A stretch of 64,000 bases of DNA, from the NCBI GenBank assembly GCA_029204225.1, contig CM055095.1, positions 60,530,540 through 60,594,539 of the forward strand, in the 5' to 3' direction. Under the pieces are notes generated by a model. It was not told where the DNA came from. It worked only from the letters and a program-made list of their open reading frames with translations, and did no database searches. This DNA is from Diphasiastrum complanatum (taxonomy: Eukaryota; Streptophyta; Lycopodiopsida; Lycopodiales; Lycopodiaceae). Of this stretch, positions 14,901-23,545 are shown piece by piece. The stretch's first letter is position 1. Each line of letters starts with the position of its first letter. Position numbers and translations under genes: made by a program.

Positions 14901-15266
14901 TGTAGAGTGAGGTAGCGTAGGTGGACCATACATGTAGGTCGTCAAGAAGAGGGGGTGGAGCACAAGGGATAAATGCACGCCAAAAGGCACCAGTGGAGGA
15001 ACTAAACAGGTAAGCAGCGAGGCTTCTTCCTTTATCTTCTTCGTAGGCGTGCTTTTTGCGACGGAGTGTACGGTGGAGAGATCGACGAGCAGTGGGGAGA
15101 ATAAGTGGATCATGTGTGCGTGCATGTGTGACATGGAGGTGTAGTGAACGGCACTAATCATCAAACCACGGAGGCTGAGCAGGACGAGATGGTGTGATTG
15201 CACGACGGTGGAGTGTGGATGGAAAGGAAAATGAGGTGGCTGTATGAAGTGAGGTGGTAAGGAAAT

Positions 15267-15303
<37 letters not shown>

Positions 15304-15600
15304 AAGAAAGCTGTTTTGATGCCAAAAAGCATATAAGATAGAGTAGTACATCTCAAGTGTGTAGTAGCCAGGGAGCATAGTAACTCCACAAAAACAACTA
15401 AAGAAATATAATATGAAATACATAATGTCTATTACCAAATAGATAACTACAACAAACAGAAGTATATCCAAGAGATAGCATTGTATGTGATATCAGCTGA
15501 GACCACTAAAGAAGTCTGTGATACGAGGCCTCGAAGATGATACTGCAGTAAAGGATGGGCACTGATGTTGTCTGTGTCATCTCTGTGGGCGCTGACTCTG

Positions 15601-15657
<57 letters not shown>

Positions 15658-18600
15658 ATACTAAATAACATCAAGTCAATAAGTTTAGTGTATCTCATCA
15701 ACATGCATTATCAAATTGAGTTTCACAAGTCCCAAGAAGAGTGGATTTGAACTTTTAAAGGAACACATAATTCAGGTTGTTGTTTAGGTACTTCCTAGTA
15801 TAGGTATGTCCAACAAAATTTACCTGAGCTTGAAGTTTGTCACGTTCAAGAGTTAGCAATGCCTTTTGTCTCACAGCCACTTCATATCTCTTCTTTAACT
15901 CCCTTATGATGGGTTCATATTGAGCAAAGTGCCTCCTTAACCTCTGCAGTTACATTAAAATATGCAAACCTTGAACAGTGACAGCATACACACTTTAGCA
16001 AGGAGGAGATAACTGCCTTCTATTTGGAGCTTTGATGGATGATATAATACAAAATTCATGGGTAGTTTTTGTGCATGTGGACTGTCACAATGGAAGCTTC
16101 ATTTATTCATTCAATCTTGCAATAGACTCTGGATCATCTGTGGAGCATCATTTCTGATTATGGATGAATTGCAATGCCCAGTTGTTTTGCAATTAAGCAG
16201 TTTTCGTCTCACTAAATTTGGTATGATGTGCCAAACCACTCATTCTGTACTGTTTTTATCTCTGAAGTTAATTTAGATGTCATACATTAGCTTCATAAAG
16301 AAACTAAATGATCCACACTACCGATAAATAAACTAGCAGGGCCTCTATCATATGAGAACACCTGACTCCTATCCTGAAAAGAATATATATTTCATGACTG
16401 TCACATCACAGGGGCATAGATGCACTGAATTTTGAAGCTAGCAATTAATCGAAACTAGCATTTGTCTCACAAAATGACATGCAATATTTCAGACTATGCA
16501 TTTGAGCTGCAATAAGCTAGATCTGCAAAAAAAACAATTTTATTACATCCCAGTCGAGCACAGTTCTGCTTGCAACCAGTTAAGTAATGACAACACCTTT
16601 ATATCCACAATCAGCTTGTTTTTTTCTTGAGCAATACGCTGGTGATGCATGCGATGCACATTTCTCTCCTTTCTAAATTTTTCAAGCATTTCTTGTCTGC
16701 ACCTGGAATCTGAAATATGTAAACATGAGAAACAAAAATGGGATATGGTTCTTTATGCAGTGCAGCAGCATTAGACCAATGCTCTAAAAGTTTGTTGAAA
16801 ACATACTCTCTACCAAATAGATAAAGATGAGCAATTCCTATAGGTCATTCTTATGCCTTCTAAAACAGCTTAACAATGTAAATTCTTTTTTTTTGGTTTA
16901 ATTATGCAGGACAGAGACAAAAGTGCAACTAATGTAGGATAAATTTCGAGAATTTTATCAGGAGTTCCTTGGCAGTCATACAAAGTAGTCAAGTTTCTAG
17001 ACCAAGAAGTCTTACTGGGCAAGATAATTGGTCTGTTTAAGCTGTTCCTGTAAGTTTGACAAAATCTCTTCTGTCTGCATAGCTCGAGCGTACTCATCTG
17101 GAACCTTTTCAGTCAGTCGAAATATGCTGCGTTTTTCTCTCACCTCGAACCACTCCCTCTGAAAACAAAGTAAAATGACAACCTTGAGAATATTGATAAA
17201 ACGAATGATCATAGGAAAAACTGGCAAATGTGAGTAAATTTCTCACAGCCTGAGCGATCAGGTATATTGCAGTTTAATCTGGCTGCTTTTTTATAAACCC
17301 CATTAAACAAAACCACACTTTTCTCCTATAATTGAGGGTGCGGCTCTATATTTAGAGTCCTTGTGTTGAAAATCATTGACATAATTGAAAATAACCTCTA
17401 CTAGATCGATTTTTATTAAACAAAGATACATTTATCCACTCAATGATACATATCCAGAGCCTGCAGAAGGGTTTCTTGTTCAGCACCTCAAAAATATCAA
17501 TTGTCTTTGTCAGACCCATTCTAACTAGAAAATTGCGAACAAAATCATCCAACACTTCTGGTCTGCGTATGGCTTGCGTGGATGGTGCTTTTGTGCCATT
17601 ACGTAACCTAGCACTACCTGTAGAAGAGCCATACCAAATGTAACTGAAAAAGTTTTTCTAGAACAAAAAAGCATTCAAATTCTAAAATGTGATACCCATT
17701 GTTACCAAATCTATTGACAGACACTAGGTAATTTATATCTAAAATGGTGATTAAAGAATAGCTAAACATCTCTTCCTTTCTCCAGTTTGCAGAATCTGAG
17801 ATTTTTTAGTCTCTATTTACAACTCTGCAACAATACATTATGTTTCTGTTTTGGTATACATGCAAGAAACATATAAAATGAATTTTTGTTTATTACGAGG
17901 GGACACCCTAGATGAGTATGTTTCTGTTTTGGTATACACGCAAGAAACATATAAAATGAATTTTTGTTTATTACGAGGGGACACCCTAGATGAGTCAGCC
18001 AAAAGGACAAACATGAAGAGAACATGCTACCTATGACCTATTAAAGGTCATACTCAGTATTCATAAACTCAGGAAAAACCTTTTCCTCTATGGTCTTCTT
18101 AAGCACGAAAGTTAGGTGCACTTTATTAACATCCTTTCAGTAATACAATTTGGGAGAAAATAATGCCTTTCTAAATGCTGTATGGAACAAATTCGGTATG
18201 AAATTGGAAGTAATCCCACATATCCCGTACAAAATGTACCTACTTTTTTTGACATTTTCTCCTACACTTATAAGAATATAGAATCGATTGTCTCCTTATT
18301 TATCACAGTTTGCCCTGCTCTCTTTGATCACAGCATTTGCCATGATTTCGCCCTTAAACATAAATCTACACCTTCAACCCCATTCAGTTTCAGCCCAAAA
18401 GGATTCCTCAGAGCCAAAACCAACGATATGACAACAACATTTCATGAGCGACTAGAAATCACTATATGCAAAGCTGTTCAACCTCCAGGAAAAGCAAGTG
18501 TATGACAATTAGGTATCCTTGAAGAATAGTTTCATGGCATATGGAATTTCATTCCCTATGTATCAAAATTTTTTCCAGAATGAATGTTTTTGTTTTGAGA

Positions 18601-20436
18601 CAGTTGAATTTCTTACATTTTGTATCAAAAGGGATCATGTATCTATGCCTTGAAGGATCTCCTTGCCTTGATGAATGAAGCAGCAGGTTAGGCTGAGTCC
18701 TATCCAATGTTTACTTTCTTAGGGAGGAGCCCCACCAGCTAGCAAACTGGTAACAAATTCAGTTAGTCCTAATGCAACAAATGGTGCACCACCTGCAGTT
18801 AGTGAGAGCTGTTAGGGCTGACTAAATAGAATTGCTGCCCCACCAGCAGCTCTCACTTAAGTTAGGAGCAGGCAGCCACAATGAAACAAGGAGTCCTTTT
18901 GTTCCTCTATAGCAAGGAGCAAGCAGGCCCAATGAGATCATCGAAGCAGACTCATAGCCTCCAAGGAGCAGTTCAGATAGCTGTGTTTGAAAGACGGTAA
19001 AAAGGTTAGTGGTGAGCCTTGGCCTCAGGCGGTTTTGGTCTTGGGGTAACAAGAGGCTCAAAAGTTTTAAAAGTCAATTTTTGCAAAGGCAAGTTTCAAG
19101 TGACCTAAAAGGAGGAGCAGGGGCTTCCGAGGACAAAGGATTGTATGGGTAGTCTAATGTCCAAAGAGGTCAGCGTCCTTTAGTGCAACAAGTAGTTGTA
19201 GCTCTAGGGACAACAATTGTATGGGCAATCCGATGTTCAAAAGGGGCCAGGGGCCAAGGATCTTTGTTGCTATTGCCGCGTGACTAAGAGTGTTCCAAAT
19301 GTGAAAGTTTCATTTTGCTTTGGTTACTGGATGCATGTGGAAGGAATGTCCACGGAATCCAATGCGAACTTCATGCAATTTTCTAGTGAAGCAGAGCACC
19401 TATGGCTCTGGAAGAGCTGGAGCAGGATGAACTCCAGGGAAGTACTCTTCCCCTTGTGAAAGTGTCAATGATCAGGTAAGGTTGATGTTATTTCTTTTGC
19501 CACAATTGTTTCAAACAATACAGCACGTGTATCAATTTCCAGGTACTTCTGGATTGTTATGACTGGACAGATGTGTGGTATGGATACGTGTGTTTTCACA
19601 CTAGGTCCTCCCATAACATACTTGACTTTGATTGAAAGGTTGACTGTGACACAACCATCCCTGTACTAGTACACAGTCGTGAGGGCTGATGGAAAGGGTA
19701 CTATTGGAGGAGGTTTTAGGGTTGTGGGTATGCCATTAACCATTCAAAGTTAGGTTAAGAAGTTGGATTTCAAGATGATGTGTTTGGCGTGTTTTGATGT
19801 GGTACTTGGGATATGTTGGCACGTAGCATGGAAGCTCTACATCGCGTGGGGTACTCATGTGTACGAGTTCCAGATGATGGTAGAATCCATTCACTTCAAG
19901 GTGAGCCCGATGTGCCTCCAGGACCTCTGATCATGGCAGCTTAGTATGTGGGGGTTCGTTGTAAGTATATGTGCTTTGTTTTTTCATTTTCAGGTATATC
20001 GTTAGCCAACATTCACAAAAGACCATTTTGTTGTATACAAAAACTCATATCACCTTTTCATTTTGCATTCATTATCAAGGGAATAAGATAGTTGTTTTAT
20101 TTTACTTCTATTGCAATAGTTATACCTCTCTTCTCTTCTTCGTTGTGCTCTTTCTTACTTATTTTTTTTTATACCATTGACCAGCCTTCATCTGTCTATT
20201 CTTTCCCCTTTTATTTGTAATTTTATTTTCATAATTTCTGATTGCAATTTTTACCTACCTAGTATTCAATTTAAGAATAGAGGAACAGCTCCTATGGTAC
20301 CAAGCATGTAGGAAAGCTTTTCTAGTGATTGAAGAGTTGCATCCAAATCTTCCGACTGAGTGTCATCAATTTCTGGCTCATTGTCCAGCTCCACTTCCTC
20401 TTCATATGTAAAGCCATTTTCACTATCAGCATCCAT
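1791..20436 (-). CDS. PF20: PF20/SPAG16-like axonemal central-pair protein, 5' part of a split gene
   Basis: Gene-level entry for exons at 20301-20436, 17487-17617, 17016-17158, 16597-16702, 15824-15943, candidate 3788-3913, and 1791-2052 (or 2062). PF20/SPAG16 is a WD-repeat protein of the central apparatus of motile cilia; in land plants it would act in the sperm flagellum. The predicted chain follows the family order: acidic N-terminus, LisH-like segment ([20 protein letters not shown]), a coiled coil with [20 protein letters not shown] and a LERDK end, a Ser/Pro-rich linker, then [15 protein letters not shown], which is the entry to the first WD repeat. The splice phases agree at every junction of exons 1 to 5. 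The remaining WD repeats are not in the window. Introns are 2.7, 0.33, 0.31, 0.65 and about 12 kb, the last full of transposons. The exons show no stop or frameshift, so the gene may be functional. The assignment rests on motif recall, not on a search. Confidence 0.82.
2776..3053. repeat. Tandem duplication, 142-bp unit
   Basis: The segment starting AGATTTGAATTAGAAGTTC at 2776 recurs at 2918. The second copy lacks about six bases (AGTCCG) and differs at a few positions. It lies between exon 7 and the candidate exon 6 of PF20. It has no coding content. Confidence 0.85.
3336..3745. repeat. Diverged tandem duplication, about 201-bp unit
   Basis: The copy beginning GATTTGACCAATAATCAAAG at 3336 is matched at 3537 by GATTTCACCAGTAGTCGAAG. 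Both copies continue with TAAATCACCCC, TTCCATAGGGCTT, a TTGTGAAAG segment and CCGAACATCA. Divergence is substantial, so the duplication is older than the one at 2776. Confidence 0.75.
3788..3913 (-). CDS. Candidate PF20 exon 6 (linker)
   Basis: An open stretch of 42 codons ([20 protein letters not shown]..., then [18 protein letters not shown]) flanked by a good acceptor (CACTCTGTCAG) and a possible donor (AAG|GTTTTC). Both ends are phase 0. It could therefore join exon 5 to the longer version of exon 7. It shows no transposon similarity and lies on the right strand between the two exons. I do not recognise the residues as a conserved PF20 segment, so this is a prediction only. Confidence 0.38.
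3914..4850. other. AT-rich intron sequence, nothing recognised
   Basis: No ORF, repeat structure or RNA gene stands out. It is probably part of the large fifth intron of PF20. Confidence 0.5.
4852..5126. mobile_element. Small palindrome-ended element (MITE-like)
   Basis: Both ends form hairpins. The left one is TTGCACGTTCC paired with GGAACGTGCACAA (about 4853-4913). The right one is GTTGCAGCGGA paired with TCCGCTGCAAC (about 5094-5121), with a 6-base loop. GCGATCCG occurs in both ends, at about 4873, 5069 and 5110. The centre is AT-rich and non-coding. The layout resembles a short non-autonomous DNA transposon, but terminal repeats and a target duplication were not defined. Confidence 0.4.
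5755..5996 (+). mobile_element. LTR end with tRNA-Met-type primer-binding site
   Basis: TGGTATCAAAGC at 5985-5996 is close to the TGGTATCAGAGC primer site used by many plant retrotransposons. Upstream is a TATA-like AGTATATATAGGG (about 5760), as expected in an LTR promoter. The last about 190 bases resemble 9760-9985 (shared CTTATGATTGGGTATTG-like and GGGCTTTAGCCATT blocks). The 5' edge of the LTR could not be placed. Confidence 0.5.
5997..7725 (+). mobile_element. Internal region of a non-coding LTR element
   Basis: T-rich sequence between the primer site and the palindrome element. Short segments repeat inside it (CTAGCACCCTATTTGGA near 6360 and 6507). The plus-strand ORFs are hydrophobic, T-rich accidents with no family resemblance. 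No gag or pol was found, so the element would be non-autonomous or heavily decayed. Confidence 0.35.
7727..7855. repeat. TA tract plus left array of GGTACCGCGG palindromes
   Basis: A (TA)n tract is followed by TATCATAGTGGCACGTGG and then several overlapping copies of GGTACC and GGTACCGCGG in both orientations. The same motif fills the right-hand array at 8836-9048. Between the two arrays lies the BED zinc-finger ORF. This suggests terminal or subterminal binding sites of one DNA transposon. Confidence 0.6.
7914..8684 (-). CDS. BED zinc-finger ORF, N-terminal part of a transposase
   Basis: An open frame of 256 codons. The likely true start is Met57 (ATG at 8516), because the preceding residues look like translated leader. 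After it come LWDEMDIG and a BED-type zinc finger (Cys89, Cys92, His106) in [20 protein letters not shown], then a segment like the IPV-x-R-x-R-L part of plant hAT proteins. BED fingers bind the transposon ends. The catalytic domain and hAT dimerisation region are absent, and the C-terminus is Pro/Cys-rich low-complexity sequence, so this is a truncated, non-autonomous element. It sits in the opposite strand to the LTR remnant that surrounds it and inside PF20 intron 5. It could also be a captured BED domain. Confidence 0.55.
   Translation of the reverse strand: MPIALLSAPSRLSSHCTDRVLPCFCYFGLYCGFFKPSDSYRTHRDLCLLSVVLSTEMVHSNLADLWDEMDIGRRVPDKSNKSGARLVRCRYCLTEFVATLTRLKGHLLGARARDGGTLNAAPCASMSIPVRQRLLDTYGPRLVAGENTISEGVLGFCTAPYVVDPELLPAWLAHEERECILVQSLCSSSLSDSSASRTPICTHSGGSCPWFAPPQCPCATVPAPCIAPPHAALRLGPLSHSAPSTVPLYSNILVFT
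8754..9117. repeat. 364-bp inverted repeat with GGTACC/GGATCC arms and TA loop
   Basis: The arms align end to end. The outer edge is CGAGGTGGGGGG versus the complement of CCCCCCTCG. Inside it are an AT-rich zone and a GC-rich arm with repeated GGTACCGCGG and GGATCCGCGG, ending at a (TA)n loop at about 8929-8957 (centre near 8936-8942). The left arm 8836-8927 and the right arm 8957-9048 match at roughly three of four positions. The best reading is the right end of one element meeting the left end of a second copy at a TA repeat. Confidence 0.75.
9118..9759 (+). other. Non-coding sequence between palindrome and LTR-like end
   Basis: No domain recognised. The plus-strand ORFs at 9572-9875 overlap each other in different frames and look accidental. 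It is probably internal retrotransposon sequence. Confidence 0.4.
9760..9985 (+). mobile_element. LTR-like segment related to 5790-5985
   Basis: It shares ordered blocks with the LTR end at 5.8 kb: CAGCTTATGATT-GGTATTG, GGGAGA, AGGGCTTTAGCCATTGATTAT, ATGCTCTTAGCCATTCTTCG and GGGAGATTGCTTGATTG. It may be the 3' LTR of the same element or a second diverged copy. No intact primer site follows. Confidence 0.5.
10133..10281. repeat. Tandem duplication, 74-bp unit
   Basis: GAACTAGGAACTACCATAGA begins at 10133 and again at 10207. The two copies differ at few positions. A third start (GAACT) follows at about 10280 but diverges at once. Confidence 0.85.
10660..10671 (-). promoter_or_regulatory. tRNA-Met-type primer-binding site, minus strand
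   Basis: TGGTATCAGAGC on the minus strand, the standard primer site of plant LTR retrotransposons. The LTR would lie to the right, but the next sequence is a plus-strand reverse-transcriptase scrap, so the junction is probably rearranged. Confidence 0.45.
10732..10892 (+). pseudogene. Ty3-type reverse transcriptase fragment
   Basis: Translates as [20 protein letters not shown] and continues to [13 protein letters not shown]. This is the catalytic FLDD box and following block of a Ty3/gypsy reverse transcriptase. Only about 50 residues remain; nothing upstream or downstream of the family is present. Confidence 0.85.
10940..11340 (+). mobile_element. Possible LTR relic with TATA box
   Basis: Contains AGTATAAATAGGGGC near 11130 and ends in a TGATACCAAC-like sequence. 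The promoter-like composition resembles an LTR, but no second copy was found in the window. Confidence 0.25.
11496..12523 (-). mobile_element. LINE copy C: ORF1 only, no ORF2
   Basis: Read right to left it begins with an ORF1 start near 12507 (MTPDTLDAP...). This is followed by a coiled-coil segment, then an RNA-binding-like part ([13 protein letters not shown]) and a C-terminal block typical of LINE ORF1 ([20 protein letters not shown], then [18 protein letters not shown]). There is a frameshift near 12300 and a TAG near 12078. A 3' end follows at once: a GTAC-TT-TTCGTCTTATA segment, a GCC-TT-GGCATGG hairpin, AATAAA and a pyrimidine tail of TTTC then TC repeats. Missing ORF2 makes it like the half-LINEs seen in other genomes. 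Confidence 0.75.
12525..15268 (-). mobile_element. LINE copy B: reverse transcriptase, 5'-truncated
   Basis: Starts in the linker after the endonuclease ([18 protein letters not shown], then a TAG). It continues with [20 protein letters not shown] and then the reverse transcriptase between 14761 and about 13960. RT motifs seen are [47 protein letters not shown] and LYADDIALL (YADD near 14098-14109). The C-terminal region (about 13055-13483) ends in a Cys-Cys-His-Cys knuckle ([20 protein letters not shown]). Several frameshifts inactivate it. The 3' end has the GCC-TATT-GGC hairpin and AATAAA and finishes in TTTC/TC repeats at 12525-12548. Confidence 0.85.
15269..15600 (-). mobile_element. LINE copy A: 3' end only
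   Basis: The sequence ends like copies B and C: a GTACTACTC-TCTTATA segment, GC-TTTTTGGC, AAAGCTTTCTTTC and a (TC)n tail at 15269-15299. Upstream about 300 bases of 3' untranslated-like sequence begin inside a second TC tract (15603-15653). No ORF is left. Confidence 0.7.
15603..15653. repeat. (GA)n microsatellite, 51 bp
   Basis: Uninterrupted GA on the plus strand, 170 bases downstream of PF20 exon 5. It borders LINE copy A. Confidence 0.95.
15824..15943 (-). CDS. PF20: PF20 exon 5, coiled coil ending LERDK
   Basis: Forty codons in phase 0 at both ends. It starts [20 protein letters not shown], has a [10 protein letters not shown] segment typical of the family, and ends LQAQ. The acceptor is AACTGCAG and the donor is CAG|GTAAAT. 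The next intron runs into a LINE cluster that starts less than 200 bases downstream, yet this exon is intact. Confidence 0.85.
16597..16702 (-). CDS. PF20: PF20 exon 4, basic coiled-coil core
   Basis: One base plus 35 codons, from [14 protein letters not shown] to NKLIVDIK. The [15 protein letters not shown] stretch is the most diagnostic part of the gene for the PF20/SPAG16 family. The acceptor is ATTCCAG|G and the donor is AAG|GTGTTG in phase 0. Confidence 0.85.
17016..17158 (-). CDS. PF20: PF20 exon 3, start of coiled coil
   Basis: 47 codons plus two bases, beginning [10 protein letters not shown] and continuing to [20 protein letters not shown]. The acceptor is GTTTTCAG and the donor is CCCA|GTAAGA. 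The family has a conserved EW[FY]E followed by a VPD-Y segment at this point. Reading past the donor meets a stop at once (TAA), as expected for an intron. Confidence 0.83.
17487..17617 (-). CDS. PF20: PF20 exon 2, LisH-like motif
   Basis: 131 bases, two to finish the split Gly codon plus 43 codons. The second half reads [20 protein letters not shown], followed by a short stretch ending FE. It resembles the LisH-like dimerisation segment near the N-terminus of PF20/SPAG16. The acceptor is TTCTACAG and the donor is GAG|GTGCTG, phase 0. The joined residue pair FE-RE with the next exon reproduces the family pattern F-x-x-E-W-[FY]-E. Confidence 0.82.
17839..17994. repeat. 78-bp tandem duplication
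   Basis: TATGTTTCTGTTTTGGTATA begins at 17839 and again at 17917. The two copies differ at one visible base (ACATGC versus ACACGC), so the event is recent. It lies in PF20 intron 1. Confidence 0.95.
19770..19940 (+). pseudogene. Ty3-like protease remnant
   Basis: Reads [18 protein letters not shown] followed by HVYEFQMM. This recalls the protease C-terminal block (D-x-V/I-LG-x-x-W-H/L) of Ty3 elements, and it resembles the scrap at 23190. It is short and decayed. Confidence 0.4.
20301..20436 (-). CDS. PF20: PF20 exon 1, start codon and acidic N-terminus
   Basis: An ATG at 20436 opens a 45-codon acidic segment ([18 protein letters not shown]...). It is rich in Glu and Asp, like the N-terminus of the PF20 family. 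The exon ends in phase 1 before a GT donor at 20300-20299. Exon 2 starts with two bases that complete a Gly codon, so the phases fit. The bases just before the ATG (TGTGCAG then AC) look like a 3' splice site, so an upstream untranslated exon is possible. Confidence 0.72.
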
Positions 20437-20507
20437 GTCTGCACATTAAGAACTCACTTATATCCTAACTTGAAGGTTGTAATCAACATTAAAGACTTTC
20501 ACAACAT

Positions 20508-20517
20508 TGTATATATG
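20508..20517 (-). promoter_or_regulatory. TATA-like sequence upstream of PF20 exon 1
   Basis: ATATATAC on the minus strand lies about 75 bases upstream of the proposed start codon. In AT-rich DNA such a motif is weak evidence. If the bases before the ATG are a splice acceptor, the true promoter is further right. Confidence 0.25.
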
Positions 20518-20639
20518 TTCTTCTTTGCTCATAAATCAATTTCCAGATATTAAAGTTCCTATGTTAAAGTTCCCAAAAACATTTCTAGCTTTATCTAGTT
20601 CCACCACTATCCCACAAGATAAAGTAATTAGAGCAATTT

Positions 20640-22975
20640 CACACTGAAAGCCAACTCAAGGAGGTAAGGAAACATTGGACAACTATAGTTATCTAACCTC
20701 TAAACAACCCCAAACCTCAAAGAAAACTCTTACACCTACAATTTGATAAATCATAATGTTCAGCATAATAATATGACAATTGCAAGAATGAAGAAGCCAT
20801 GCATTAAATAGAAAAACAGCACCCCAAAAACGAGAATGCATATGGCAATTTTGAATACGCCATGTTACCATGCCACATCATCATAATTGCCAACTTTTTG
20901 ACATGAACAAATACTTAATTACAAAATTAAAGCTTTATATGTCCCAAAAAATGCCAAAAGTTGGCCCAAAGATGGTCTAAAAAGTCAAAAAAACCAAAAA
21001 CAGTCTAAAAACATGAAATTTTTTATTATCTTTAAAGGCAAATGTTGGAAATGGCCAAAAAATGGTTAAATAAGGCATTTCCAGCTACATTCAAGGTCTT
21101 TGTTTGCATTTTTTGGCCCATAACTCCTTGAAATGTTCCAATGTTGTATTCAATAAAATAATCTAAATTTTGGTAACTATGGTGCAAAATGATAAACAAT
21201 GCCATAGCAAGTTATGGAGCCGTGCTTATCTTCATGGCAGCAAGGAACGGAAGATGATCCCATTGAAAGTGCATGTGCTAGCACAACAGTCATCTAACAA
21301 CATCTATAGTCCAATGTGTGAATGCAGAAAGTAATCTCCATATTTGCAACTGTAAATAGTTTGACCTAGGTATGTATTAATGGTTGGAAAGGTGGTATTA
21401 GGGACAATAACAACAAAAGTAACTCCTTCCAAATGCCTATATCACGTTCTTCCAATTACTTCAAACAAGAAAGATGGAATACATGTTAATCAAGATCTTA
21501 TGATTACAATCAGGCTCTTTTGTTAAATGATCATCTGAGCAAGTGAATCAAGTAGCAAAACAACACTTCATTGGCACTTAAGCTCATGAAATCCAGAAAG
21601 CATTCATGAAACATGAGGAACACCTTATACTTTGGATGTTGTCACCAAAGTGATCAATAAAAGGTGACTACCTCAAATCTCTAACAAACATGAACATATT
21701 TGGCAAGAAAGAGCATGCTGTGATGTTTATATTTCAATCCAAGTCTAGGAGCTCTATCTAAACACTTCTTTCTTTAATTATAACGTTTCCACTTTAAAAC
21801 TCTCCCGCTCCTATACTAACATGTTCTCTACTTCAATCCCCAAGTTTTCAAATGCTCACAAGCTTCTCCCATTTGTAGTTCCTTGTCATTAAACAATGAG
21901 CTCACTATTCAGCACATATTTGAACTCAAATAGTAGTACAAGCAATCATGTTAGTGACAGACAAGCTTTGTTCTAGATTTGGAAGGTGATAGATATCAAT
22001 GTTAAGTCTATGAAAGCACCCAAATATATAATGAAAAAGCTGCAATTTTAAACTCTATGGAGTTCATCCACAAAGTGTTAGACCATCACCTTTATTATGT
22101 ATAGCCTGGACTAAATGCTACAAAATCCAAACTCCAAATTGTTTATATTAGGTTGCAAACTTGAAAATACATTGCTATAAACTTTGAAACTCATTGCAAC
22201 TTCAACATTTATGGTAGGATATGAATCATACTTCATGATTAAAATATCTATGAAAATTTTTTATATTGTGCATGCGATGTCTTCAACTTTGAAGTTTGAG
22301 ACATTTTTTGAGAAAACTAACCTAATAAGCCCATCTTACTACAAAGTAAACTTAGGGCTTTTTCCATGAAAACATTTCATAATTTATGACTAGTTGGCAA
22401 ACTTGCACCTCCTTTGAAACTTGAACATTTGAAGGTTGCATTGACCTACACCTACAATAGGTGTAGGCACATGCATAAAGATACATCCAGATTAGCTTTT
22501 GTACATTTATACGAATAACAATGTGTTGAGTTTCTATCACGGGTGAAAGTGTTGTGTTCATATCTCAAGGGGATCTAGGACAACCAACTTAGGTTCCTAT
22601 GTTCAATCACATGCCCAATCAAACCAACCATTAGCAACATGCAAAAGCCAACATGTAGGCCATCATTGGCTCCATGAGACGAGATAGACATCTAACACAA
22701 GCACATTGAAGACTCAATCTAGCACAATGCCACCATGGGCTCCATGGAGCTAGCACTAAACCATACAAGCAAGCTAACCAACACAGCCAACATATCATGA
22801 GTCTTTTCTATAGACAACCAAGCCGACATGGCCTTTTCAACTGGACATGACACAGGTGAAACAAAATGGTAATTGGCTCCAATGCTCATCTTTATCAATC
22901 GAATGTGAGAAGATTCGTTGGTATAGACACTAAATGGTCTTTGACGCCACTAACATGAGTTGGACATAGAGCCTC
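20640..22975. other. AT-rich intergenic stretch, nothing recognised
   Basis: No ORF with family resemblance, no tandem structure and no RNA gene seen. This lies upstream of PF20 and may contain its promoter. Confidence 0.5.
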
Positions 22976-23184
22976 GCTAATGTTACAAATTGCACTTTGC
23001 ATTAGAGATATGCACTGCAATCGTCACCAAAATCATCAAACCCACCAATTTACACTACATGTGTACAATCCAGATGTCGGATGGGAAAGGTATAGAGATA
23101 TGGGATCGCACAGTCGTGCAGTGTCCAGTTACTATACAAACGTATACAGAAATCCTTGGATTTTGAGATAACAAGAGTAGCACG

Positions 23185-23290
23185 TTTTGATCTGGTGCTT
23201 GGTAAACGTTGGCATGCGGCTAGGCAACCAACTATAGACTTTATAAATCATGTATATAAGTTCAAGTATGGGGTTTGTCCCATACCTTGA
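23185..23290 (+). pseudogene. Ty3 protease fragment
   Basis: Reads FDLVLGKRWHAARQPTIDFI followed by NHVYKFKYG. The LG-x-x-W-H-x-x-x-x-P-x-ID pattern is the C-terminal part of Ty3 aspartic proteases. The catalytic triad upstream is not visible. Confidence 0.65.
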
Positions 23291-23545
23291 CAGGCAAGAG
23301 GAAGTTGCCTGATGGCCCTCTCGTTTTGGCTTTACAAATAAAGAAACAACATTTCCAGTATTTGTACTTGTGCTTTTTGAATGTGAATGACTTAGTGGAT
23401 GAATCACATGTTGTAAGTTCTGAAAAGGTAGATAGGCAAGTACATAATATTGAGTTGCAATCTACATCAGATCAGTTTCAAAGGCAAGTGAATAATTCTA
23501 CATTGAAATCCTCAGAGATAGCATCCACATCTACTTTGGATCTTA

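Larger units (their letters stand above)
17618..20300 (-). other. PF20 intron 1 with degraded Ty3 sequence
   Basis: A 2.68-kb intron with GT at its 5' end and TTCTACAG at its 3' end. It contains the 78-bp tandem duplication at 17839-17994 and a Ty3-like protease remnant near 19.8 kb on the opposite strand. The plus-strand ORF at 18182-18505 matches nothing I know and has no supporting context. Confidence 0.6.

Noticed and set aside
18182-18505. 107-codon plus-strand ORF
   Set aside because: It lies inside PF20 intron 1 on the opposite strand, has no recognisable motif and no codon or context support.
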